This document shows positions 16,652-22,958 of a stretch of DNA of 64,000 nucleotides, piece by piece (position 1 is the stretch's first letter; each line of letters opens with the position of its first letter). The position numbers and the translations under genes are program-made. Origin of the DNA: Flavobacterium sp. (GTDB taxonomy: Bacteria > Bacteroidota > Bacteroidia > Flavobacteriales > Flavobacteriaceae). Under the pieces are notes generated by a model. The model was not told where the DNA came from. It ran no database searches and saw only the letters and a program-made list of their open reading frames with translations. Where the stretch lies: contig JALRGT010000001.1 of the NCBI GenBank assembly GCA_023259675.1, forward strand, positions 1 to 64,000. The letters run 5' to 3'.

Positions 16652-19066
16652 CTATCCTTTATCCGATAATCTCAAAATATCTCCAAAAACTCCTCTTGCC
16701 GTAACAGCCGACCCTGCACCTGCTCCTTGAATTACAATTGGACGATCTCCGTAGGATTCCGTATAAATTTCGAAGAAAGAATCAGAACCTTTTAACCCTC
16801 CAAGAGCAGTCTCTTTTGGAACCGAAACTAATTTTACTTCCAGAACACCTTTATCCCCATGCAAATCTCCCGATAATTCCCCTATGTAACGCAACACGTG
16901 ATTAGGTTCTTGATCCCTTTTTATTTTATCATAAACCGAATCAAATTCTTTCAATTTGGTCAAGAATTCCTGTACATTTCCTTCACGCAAATGCTCTGGA
17001 ATTAAATTCTGAATAGCGACTTCTTCAAATTCATTTTGCAAATCCAATTCTCTCGCCAAAATCAATAATTTTCTACCAACATCATTTCCGCATAAGTCTT
17101 CACGCGGATCCGGTTCGGTATATCCATTGTCAATTGCTTCTTTCAAAATATCACTAAAAGGGACGTCTTTTGACGAAAAGTTATTGAACAAATAACTCAA
17201 TGTTCCAGAGAATACTCCTTTGATTTTGGTGATATTTTCTCCTGATAGATGTAATAATTTTATGGTATCAATCAACGGTAATCCTGCTCCAACATTGGTT
17301 TCATACAAATAAGATTTCTGATTATCGGCCAATACTTTGCGCAATTTTTTATAAAAACCATAACTCAAGGTATTTGCCACTTTATTGGATGAAATTAAAT
17401 CAAATCCGTTTTCAACCAAGGGAATATAATTTTCTACAAAAGCTGCACTTGCGGTATTATCAATGGCAATTAAATTCTCTAAATGATTTTCATTGGCGAA
17501 AGCTATAATATCTTTTATCGTGTATAAAACACCGCTGGTTTGAATCTCATTTTTCCAATTTGGTGTAACTCCGTTTTTATTCAGCAAGACGCTTTTAGAA
17601 TTGGCAATAGCAAAAACATTCAACTTAATATCTTTTCTTTTTTCAATCGATGAAGCGGATTCTAAAATCTGATTGATCAAAGTTCCACCTACTAAACCGT
17701 GTCCAAAAATGGCGATATTTATCTTCTTTGATACTCCGAAGATTTCTCCGTGGATTACATTTAATGCTTTGTGAAGTTCTGATTTTTTAACTACCAAACT
17801 CACGTTTTTACCTGTAACCGTATTATTGAAAAGAATTGGTATAATCTTGTTTTTTATCAATGCCGTGTACGGTTTATGAAACGTACTCAAATCTTGCCCA
17901 ATAATCGAAATAACAGAAACATCATCCGTTACCGAGATACGGTTCACATCTTTGGAATAGAAATCATTTTCGAATTCTTTTTCCAATTCTATCATGGCTT
18001 TAGTTGCTTTATCGGCATCAACCACCAATCCAATTCCACGTTCTGAAGATCCTTGAGAAATAATACTTACACTGATGTCATTATCTCCCATTACCCTGAA
18101 AATTCGAGCATCGACTCCTGTTTTTCCCAGTAATCCACGTCCTTCCAAATTCACCAAGGCTACATTTTCTAAAACGGAAAGTGTTTTAATTCCGCCCGTA
18201 TTGGAATGCGCGGTAATTAAGGTTCCTTTATTCTCGTAATTGAACGTATTTAAAATTCGAAGTGGAATATTTTTCTCCAACAATGGGATAATGGTTTTTG
18301 CATGCAAAATGGTTGCTCCAAAATTGGCTAACTCATTTGCTTCATTAAAAGTCAAATGGTCAATTTTTTTAGCATCCGGAACCAAATCAGGATTTGCGGT
18401 ATAAATTCCGTCTACGTGCGTATAATTTTGCAACTCTTCGGCATCCAAATAATTTGCCAATAAAGAAGCCGTGTAATTACTTCCGTTTCTACCTAAAGTG
18501 GTTGTATCATTTTTACTGTTGGAACCAATAAATCCGGTAACGATATTTACTGCCGAACCATTATTTTGTTTGAAATAATTGATGACATTCTTCTTTGACA
18601 ATGAATCCAACGGCTGCGCATCACCAAATTTTGAATCGGTTTTTATCAATTCTCTCGAATCGGTAAAACGGGCATTGATTCCTTTTTTAATTAAAATCGC
18701 CGTCAACAATTTAGCCGAAAGCAATTCTCCTTTGGACAGAATCTGATCTTTAATTTTGGTACTGTAATCCCCAATTAAACTCACACCTTCAAAAAGTTTT
18801 TCCAAGACATTAAACTCCTCAGATAAATCAACATCTTGGTATTCGTATTGCTGGTATTTTTTAAAGTCTTCAAATAATGGTTTGTAATTTCCGTTTTTGG
18901 ATGCTACTGCCAAAATCGCTTCCAAATCATCCGTTGCATTTCCACGAGCCGAAACCACAATCGCAATTTGCTCGCCATGATTTACTTTATCTAGAATAAT
19001 GGAAACTACTTTATTAATTCCTTCTCCATTAGATAAAGACTTTCCTCCAAATTTTAATATTTTCAT
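16652..19066 (-). CDS. thrA: Bifunctional aspartate kinase / homoserine dehydrogenase
   Basis: This 804-residue fusion catalyses the first and third steps of the aspartate pathway to homoserine. The kinase domain starts with KFGGKSL at residues 5-11. ACT regulatory domains follow in the middle (GLLGKTGVDARIFRVMGDNDISVSIISQGSSERG). The dehydrogenase has its NAD(P) loop IFGHGLVGG near residue 453 and the catalytic region TEPDPREDLCGNDVGRK. It lies 20 bases after metX and is controlled with it by the SAM-I riboswitch, which ties homoserine supply to SAM level. Confidence 0.95.
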   Translation of the reverse strand: MKILKFGGKSLSNGEGINKVVSIILDKVNHGEQIAIVVSARGNATDDLEAILAVASKNGNYKPLFEDFKKYQQYEYQDVDLSEEFNVLEKLFEGVSLIGDYSTKIKDQILSKGELLSAKLLTAILIKKGINARFTDSRELIKTDSKFGDAQPLDSLSKKNVINYFKQNNGSAVNIVTGFIGSNSKNDTTTLGRNGSNYTASLLANYLDAEELQNYTHVDGIYTANPDLVPDAKKIDHLTFNEANELANFGATILHAKTIIPLLEKNIPLRILNTFNYENKGTLITAHSNTGGIKTLSVLENVALVNLEGRGLLGKTGVDARIFRVMGDNDISVSIISQGSSERGIGLVVDADKATKAMIELEKEFENDFYSKDVNRISVTDDVSVISIIGQDLSTFHKPYTALIKNKIIPILFNNTVTGKNVSLVVKKSELHKALNVIHGEIFGVSKKINIAIFGHGLVGGTLINQILESASSIEKRKDIKLNVFAIANSKSVLLNKNGVTPNWKNEIQTSGVLYTIKDIIAFANENHLENLIAIDNTASAAFVENYIPLVENGFDLISSNKVANTLSYGFYKKLRKVLADNQKSYLYETNVGAGLPLIDTIKLLHLSGENITKIKGVFSGTLSYLFNNFSSKDVPFSDILKEAIDNGYTEPDPREDLCGNDVGRKLLILARELDLQNEFEEVAIQNLIPEHLREGNVQEFLTKLKEFDSVYDKIKRDQEPNHVLRYIGELSGDLHGDKGVLEVKLVSVPKETALGGLKGSDSFFEIYTESYGDRPIVIQGAGAGSAVTARGVFGDILRLSDKG

Positions 19067-19086
19067 ATTTATTTTGTTTTGCGCTG

Positions 19087-20055
19087 CTAAAAAATATCTG
19101 CAAGCAAATTATTTAATTGTTCGTATTCTATCAGAAAAGCATCATGTCCGTGAACAGATTTAATTTCTCCATAGGAAACATTCACTTGATGTTTCTTTAA
19201 TTCTAAATAGGTTTCCCTATTTTCCTTTACCGTAAAAAACAAATCGGAATCGATTCCGATGATATGAATAGTCGCCTCTATTTTTGAAACAAATACTTCA
19301 AAAGGTTCCGCATTTCTGTTAATATCAATTGTTTTTAACAACTGGTTCATCATTTTATAAGCCGACAACTGAAAGCGTTGTTGTAATTTTTCTCCATGAT
19401 GCACCAACCAACTTTCTACATTAAAAATACCTAAATTTTCATTAAGGGTTCTCTGAAACTTTTCTTTGAAAGATTCCGGAGTTCTGTAACACAACATTGC
19501 ATGAATTCTGGCATCTTCAATAGGTTTGCAGGAATTATTGAGTATCTGTTCCTGTACATAACAGTTCGCAATAACCCAATCCGTCGATTTCCAATCGGTC
19601 GCAATTGGAATCAAATGCTTCGTGATTTTAGGCTGCAAAGCAATCATTTCCCATGCAATTCCACCGCCAACAGAACCTCCAATTATGGCATAAAGTTGTT
19701 TAATTTGTAAGTGCTCAACACCTTGAATAAAAAGTTTAGCTATATCTCTGGCATTGAAATCGAAATAATTTTCGATACTATCTCCATCAAATCCATTTCC
19801 TGGAACATTAAAAGCTAAAACAGAATATTTATGGGTGTCAATCGTTTTATTTTCTCCTATCAAATCATTCCACCAACCAGTTGAACCAATTACATGAGCA
19901 TTTCCAGTCAATGCATGATTCACCAAAACGATTGGAGCTGTATTTAATTCTGGACCAAAAGCTTCAAAACTTAAGTTTAGGCTAGGATAAAACGCACCAC
20001 TTTCGGTAGTAAAATTTTGTATTGTTATAATGTTGGGTTTATTTTCCAATTTCAA
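19087..20055 (-). CDS. metX: Homoserine O-acetyltransferase, alpha/beta-hydrolase type
   Basis: MetX activates homoserine with acetyl-CoA. The protein has 322 residues and the alpha/beta-hydrolase triad: the nucleophile elbow GGSVGGG, the acid in GIDSDLFF and the histidine in HGHDAFLIEY near the C terminus. The oxyanion region VNHALTGNAHV is typical for the family. The ORF begins at a TTG (LKLENKP read as MKLENKP), and no ATG lies nearby in frame. It is the first gene after the SAM-I riboswitch, in operon with thrA. It is shorter than many MetX proteins, which have a larger lid domain. Confidence 0.9.
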   Translation of the reverse strand: MKLENKPNIITIQNFTTESGAFYPSLNLSFEAFGPELNTAPIVLVNHALTGNAHVIGSTGWWNDLIGENKTIDTHKYSVLAFNVPGNGFDGDSIENYFDFNARDIAKLFIQGVEHLQIKQLYAIIGGSVGGGIAWEMIALQPKITKHLIPIATDWKSTDWVIANCYVQEQILNNSCKPIEDARIHAMLCYRTPESFKEKFQRTLNENLGIFNVESWLVHHGEKLQQRFQLSAYKMMNQLLKTIDINRNAEPFEVFVSKIEATIHIIGIDSDLFFTVKENRETYLELKKHQVNVSYGEIKSVHGHDAFLIEYEQLNNLLADIF

Positions 20056-20125
20056 ACCTTGTATTTTATTGATTTGTGTGGAAATATTAGAAAGAAAACT
20101 AGTCTTAAACTAGAGGAATTCTTAT

Positions 20126-20231
20126 TGTTATCTTTCCACGTGGGACGTGGTAGAATGCAGCACCTTCTTCGATTTACCGAAGGGTTGCTAAGGTTTCATC
20201 GGGTCTAATCCCTCTACCTTTCTTTATAACA
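20126..20231 (-). promoter_or_regulatory. SAM-I (S-box) riboswitch controlling metX-thrA
   Basis: On the minus strand the S-box core is complete. P1 arms are TGTTAT and ATAACA. The strand reads GGTAGAGGGATTAGACCC, then GATGAAACCTTAGCAACC, a P3 hairpin, GGTGCTGCATTCTACC and a P4 hairpin CCACGTCCCACGTGG, closing with GAAAGATAACA. In this class SAM binding turns downstream genes off. The stretch to the metX start (about 70 bases) has a weak CTAGT/ACTAG stem followed by TTTTCTTT, so control by termination or by start-site masking are both possible. Confidence 0.93.
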
Positions 20232-20457
20232 TTTCATTACATTTTGAACTTCAAAGCACAAATTAACCACTATTTTTTTAAACAACCAAATTTAAACTGT
20301 TTTAGATTGCAACAGACTATTATAAAGTTCCTTTAAAATTCATTGAGATCTATTTCAACTAAGAAGAAAAAACATAAAACGCTTTCTCCTTCTTAGTCAA
20401 AATAGGTCTTTAATTATATTCAAATTCCTTTCATTTATCATTTGGAACAAATCACAG
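20232..20457. other. Intergenic region with a long inverted repeat
   Basis: There is no gene here. It holds the presumed promoter of the SAM-I leader near 20250-20280 (minus strand TTAATTTG, close to TAnnTTTG). It also holds a 21-base inverted repeat at 20346-20366 and 20389-20409 (arms AGATCTATTTCAACTAAGAAG-like, about 18 of 21 bases pair) around a 22-base loop. The hairpin has no U-run on either side. Confidence 0.5.
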
Positions 20458-20661
20458 TTAGATAAAAAAAGCTTCATTCTCTTTTGAATACATTAAAAAA
20501 AGATGGGTATTAATGATTTTTTTATTCGCTTTTATATCTTTAGATTTCATTCCAAATCTGGGGTGTATTAATTCATTTTCTGCAGCATTAACAGTTGCTT
20601 CATTTCTATTTCTAAAATTGAAATTCAGCGCATTTTCTAGGAGGTATAGTATTTTTCTCAT
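20458..20661 (-). CDS. Possible small hypothetical protein
   Basis: This 67-codon ORF on the minus strand encodes a Lys/Asn-rich peptide with a plausible composition (ATVNAAENELIHPRFG, SKDIKANKK). I do not recognise it and see no domain. Upstream there is no convincing TAnnTTTG box. It would be reached by read-through from the orphan leader cassette and the 29-codon ORF. The overlapping plus-strand ORF (20513-20791) looks like its antisense shadow. It may be real, a decayed gene, or chance. Confidence 0.3.
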   Translation of the reverse strand: MRKILYLLENALNFNFRNRNEATVNAAENELIHPRFGMKSKDIKANKKIINTHLFLMYSKENEAFFI

Positions 20662-20718
20662 GACTATAGGTATTACGGATTATATATTTTTATTTTCAAC
20701 AAATTCAATTCAACAAAA

Positions 20719-20749
20719 AACCCTTTTGGAAAAAATACCAAAAGGGTTT
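20719..20749 (-). terminator. Terminator after the 29-codon ORF
   Basis: Hairpin AACCCTTTTGG/CCAAAAGGGTT followed on the minus strand by TTTTTT, with an additional outer AATTCAAC/GTTGAATT pairing. It lies about 30 bases after the stop of the 29-codon ORF and closes the orphan leader unit. Confidence 0.75.
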
Positions 20750-20778
20750 AAGTTGAATTATTCACTTTTCTTTCGGTA

Positions 20779-20868
20779 TCAACAGACATAAATGACCATA
20801 GCAGACTTTTTACAAGTCATTGCATTTTTTTTGGAATTATTAAACTGCTGTGTATTTAAATTTTTCAT
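20779..20868 (-). CDS. 29-residue small ORF behind the orphan leader cassette
   Basis: The ORF begins with ATG shortly after the cassette's terminator and ends before a second terminator. The encoded peptide has three Met and two Cys in its C-terminal half (MTCKKSAMVIYVC at the end), so it could itself be a Met/Cys leader or a small protein. It is too short for the ORF track. I do not recognise it. Support comes only from its position between two terminators. Confidence 0.35.
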   Translation of the reverse strand: MKNLNTQQFNNSKKNAMTCKKSAMVIYVC

Positions 20869-20884
20869 TTTAGAATTGTAAGAT

Positions 20885-20918
20885 TAAAAAAAAAGCCTCC
20901 CGTTTTGCGGGAGGCTTT
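20885..20918 (-). terminator. Attenuator-like terminator of the orphan leader (copy 1)
   Basis: Perfect hairpin AAGCCTCCCG-CAAAA-CGGGAGGCTT followed on the minus strand by nine T. Its left arm and loop contain CCCGCA, exactly complementary to TGCGGG in the leader peptide's Cys-Gly codons, so leader and terminator can pair in mutually exclusive ways. Confidence 0.85.
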
Positions 20919-20942
20919 TTGCTTTATATTATAGTTTATAAC

Positions 20943-21011
20943 TTAAGCAATAGTCGACCCGCAGGACTTATCCTGAACCTTTTTCGACATATTACATACA
21001 TTAAAAATCAT
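20943..21011 (-). CDS. 22-residue leader peptide, copy 1 (orphan)
   Basis: This short ORF starts ATG ATT TTT, reads MIFNVCNMSKK at its N terminus and ends SCGSTIA-stop, 26 bases before a strong terminator. It has the same length as the leader in front of metY and shares M8, Q13, C17-G18 and the T20-I21-A22 ending, with the same codons for Cys-Gly and Thr-Ile-Ala. It has Cys and Met codons upstream of the Cys-Gly codons. I propose a regulatory leader peptide. No enzyme gene follows directly. Confidence 0.65.
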   Translation of the reverse strand: MIFNVCNMSKKVQDKSCGSTIA

Positions 21012-21031
21012 CTTTCTTATTTTTTGTTGAA

Positions 21032-21064
21032 CAAATTTGCAAAGAAATATTGGAATATCCAAAT
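21032..21064 (-). promoter_or_regulatory. Promoter and palindromic operator of leader copy 1
   Basis: On the minus strand TTTGGATATTCCAAT covers the -33 region, and CAAATTTG at 21032-21039 takes the place of the -7 box, with 20 bases between TTTG and the box. The spacing and sequence match the promoter of copy 2. TTGGA/TCCAA form an inverted repeat that could bind a regulator. Confidence 0.55.
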
Positions 21065-21177
21065 ATTCTTAAAAAAAAACACATTCCCTTACTTAAATCA
21101 GTTGGCATAAATTAGTTAGACTACTTAATTTTACTTTAATAAAACTTCTACGAAAACTAATAGCACAAACCAGTCAA

Positions 21178-22452
21178 TTATAAAGTGTCAAAAACGGCTT
21201 TCAAATCGGCTTTCAAATCTTCTACGTTTTCTAATCCTACTGAAATTCGAATTAAATCTTTAGAAACTCCGGAACTCAATTGTTGCTCTTCTGATAATTG
21301 TTGGTGCGTAGTACTTGACGGATGAATGATCAATGATTTAGTATCTCCAATATTAGCTAACAATGAAAACAATTTGGTTTCATCAGCAACTTTCTTAGCC
21401 GCATCAAATCCTCCTTTTAACCCAAAAGTTACCAAACCATTTTGCCCTTTCGGTAAATATTGTTTTGCTAAATCATAGTATTTACTCGACTTCAATCCCG
21501 GATAGTTCACCCATGCCACTTGGTCTTGTTCTTCTAACCAATGAGCTATTGCCAAACCATTTTCACTATGTTTTTGTACACGAATAGCCAAGGTTTCTAA
21601 TCCCTGTATAATTTGAAAGGCATTAAACGGACTCAATGCTGCTCCATAATCTCGTAATCCCTCAATTCTTACTTTAGCAATAAATGCAGCCGCTCCCAAA
21701 GCATCATGATAAACCAACCCATGATATCCTGAATTCGGTTCAGTAAACTCCGGAAAACGCCCACTACTCCAGTCAAAAGTTCCTGCATCAATAATTGCCC
21801 CTCCTAAAGAAGTTCCGTTACCCGCTATATATTTAGTCAAAGAATGAATTACAATATTGGCTCCATAAGCAATTGGATTCAACAAATACGGAGAAGCCAC
21901 CGTATTATCAACCACAAATGGCACTTTTAAAGCCTTAGCCACAGCAGCAATAGATTTCAAATCCAATACATCTAATTTTGGATTCCCTAAACTTTCCACA
22001 AAAACAACTTTCGTATTGTCATTGGCTGCTTTCTTAAAATTTTCTGCATCCGATGGATCAACAAAGGTGGTTGTGATTCCAAGTCTTGGTAAAGTTGAAC
22101 TTAACAAATTGAAGGTCCCTCCATATAAACTACTGGAAGCAACTATATGATCGCCTGTTTTAAGCATAGTCAACAATGCCGTAGCAATCGCTGCAGTTCC
22201 CGAGGCAGTAACCACAGCCGCAATTCCACCTTCAAGAGCCGCTAATCGTTGCTCCAAAATATCATTCGTTGGATTATTTAATCTTGTGTAAATAAATCCT
22301 GCTTCTGCTAATCCAAATAAATTAGCAGCATGCTCAGAATTATTAAAAACATAGGAAGAAGTTTGGTAAATAGGAACAGCTCTTGTTCCAGCATGTTGTG
22401 TAACATCGTGTCCTGCATGCAGGGCATTGGTTTCAAAGTTTAATGTACTCAT
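21178..22452 (-). CDS. metY: O-acetylhomoserine sulfhydrylase (homocysteine synthase)
   Basis: This 424-residue PLP enzyme makes homocysteine from O-acetylhomoserine and sulfide. It has the MetY-type N terminus (FETNALHAGHD), the RLNNPTND loop and the PLP lysine in HSLTKYIAGNGTSLGG near residue 206, and carries the insertion that makes MetY longer than MetZ. Its ATG lies about 30 bases after a terminator hairpin that follows a 22-codon leader ORF, so expression is likely controlled by attenuation. It is transcribed alone, divergently from metK. Confidence 0.94.
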   Translation of the reverse strand: MSTLNFETNALHAGHDVTQHAGTRAVPIYQTSSYVFNNSEHAANLFGLAEAGFIYTRLNNPTNDILEQRLAALEGGIAAVVTASGTAAIATALLTMLKTGDHIVASSSLYGGTFNLLSSTLPRLGITTTFVDPSDAENFKKAANDNTKVVFVESLGNPKLDVLDLKSIAAVAKALKVPFVVDNTVASPYLLNPIAYGANIVIHSLTKYIAGNGTSLGGAIIDAGTFDWSSGRFPEFTEPNSGYHGLVYHDALGAAAFIAKVRIEGLRDYGAALSPFNAFQIIQGLETLAIRVQKHSENGLAIAHWLEEQDQVAWVNYPGLKSSKYYDLAKQYLPKGQNGLVTFGLKGGFDAAKKVADETKLFSLLANIGDTKSLIIHPSSTTHQQLSEEQQLSSGVSKDLIRISVGLENVEDLKADLKAVFDTL

Positions 22453-22481
22453 GTTTATTTGTTTTTTAATTAATATTTATT

Positions 22482-22514
22482 CAAAAAAAAAGCCTTCCAA
22501 TTTCTCGGGAGGCT
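22482..22514 (-). terminator. Attenuator-like terminator in front of metY (copy 2)
   Basis: Hairpin AGCCTCCC/GGAAGGCT with one mismatch and an eight-base loop, followed on the minus strand by eight T and then, after 30 bases, the metY start codon. A terminator directly before a gene is a sign of attenuation. It is weaker than the copy-1 hairpin. Confidence 0.75.
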
Positions 22515-22537
22515 AAACTTATATTGATGAATTCAGT

Positions 22538-22606
22538 TTAAGCAATAGTATACCCGCAGAAAAAACTCTGTTTGGACATACACATTGTAAACTTTATTTC
22601 TTTCAT
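22538..22606 (-). CDS. 22-residue leader peptide of metY, copy 2
   Basis: The ORF starts MKEIKFTMCMSK and ends SFFCGYTIA-stop, 23 bases before the terminator in front of metY. A Met-Cys-Met run lies at residues 8-10, where shortage of charged tRNA would stall the ribosome. The ending and the total length match the orphan copy 1. The same codons TGC GGG and ACT ATT GCT are kept in both, which points to selection on RNA or peptide, or to recent duplication. Confidence 0.7.
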   Translation of the reverse strand: MKEIKFTMCMSKQSFFCGYTIA

Positions 22607-22625
22607 TTTTTATTATTTTGGAACT

Positions 22626-22657
22626 CAAATTTCCAATCTTATTTTGGATTATCCAAA
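22626..22657 (-). promoter_or_regulatory. Promoter and palindromic operator of the metY leader
   Basis: The minus strand shows the perfect-arm palindrome TTTGGATAATCCAAA (22643-22657) over the -33 region. After 20 bases comes GAAATTTG at 22626-22633 as -7 box. Transcription would start near 22620, about 15 bases before the leader ATG. The arrangement matches copy 1 base for base in spacing. Confidence 0.6.
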
Positions 22658-22781
22658 TGATTTCAATTAAATTAACATTTGTTTACTGACTAATTTTAAT
22701 ATTTAATAATCCCTAAACGGGATTCAAATTTTTAATTTAAAAAATTCGTTACTATTAATTTACAATTCGAAAATGGTTTCA

Positions 22782-22789
22782 TACATTTG
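22782..22789 (+). promoter_or_regulatory. -7 box of the metK transcript
   Basis: TACATTTG is a perfect TAnnTTTG match. It places the transcription start near 22796, directly at the 5' base of the SAM-II riboswitch. No clear TTG at -33 was seen. Confidence 0.65.
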
Positions 22790-22800
22790 CACCCGAATAC

Positions 22801-22896
22801 AAGAGGAAAAATTTGAACTGATTGCAACCTCTTCATAATGAAACGAATTCATTATGGATACTGAAAAGTTTTCAGTAGAAAAAAATGCTAAAGCAG
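22801..22896 (+). promoter_or_regulatory. SAM-II riboswitch upstream of metK, with two inserted hairpins
   Basis: P1 is formed by AAGAGG (22801-22806) and CCTCTT (22828-22833). The conserved loop reads ATTTGAACTGATTGCAA, and the 3' pseudoknot strand reads AATGCTAAAGCAG, whose CAG can pair with CTG of the loop, as in SAM-II. Between them lie two extra hairpins: CATAATGAA/TTCATTATG (22834-22856) and ACTGAAAA/TTTTCAGT (22860-22876). SAM-II is known in Alphaproteobacteria and Bacteroidota and normally turns genes off when SAM binds. No terminator follows, so control of translation is likely. Confidence 0.85.
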
Positions 22897-22958
22897 AAAC
22901 TCTCCTTTAGTATTTCCAGCAATTATTTTCCTCCCTTAATTTTAAATTTATATTTATT

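Noticed and set aside
20300-20345. SAM-II-like word AGATTGCAACAG on the plus strand
   Set aside because: The P1 stem and the GCTAAA pseudoknot strand are missing and no plus-strand gene follows.
20513-20791. Plus-strand 92-residue ORF in the intergenic region
   Set aside because: It looks like the antisense reading of the minus-strand ORF 20458-20661, spans a terminator hairpin and has a low-complexity hydrophobic composition.
20941-20975. tRNA-like look of the region with GTCGACCCGCAGGACTT
   Set aside because: No acceptor or anticodon stem can be formed; the sequence is explained by the leader ORF.
22741-22800. Possible -33 TTG for the metK promoter
   Set aside because: No TTG lies 17-23 bases upstream of TACATTTG; only the -7 element is reported.
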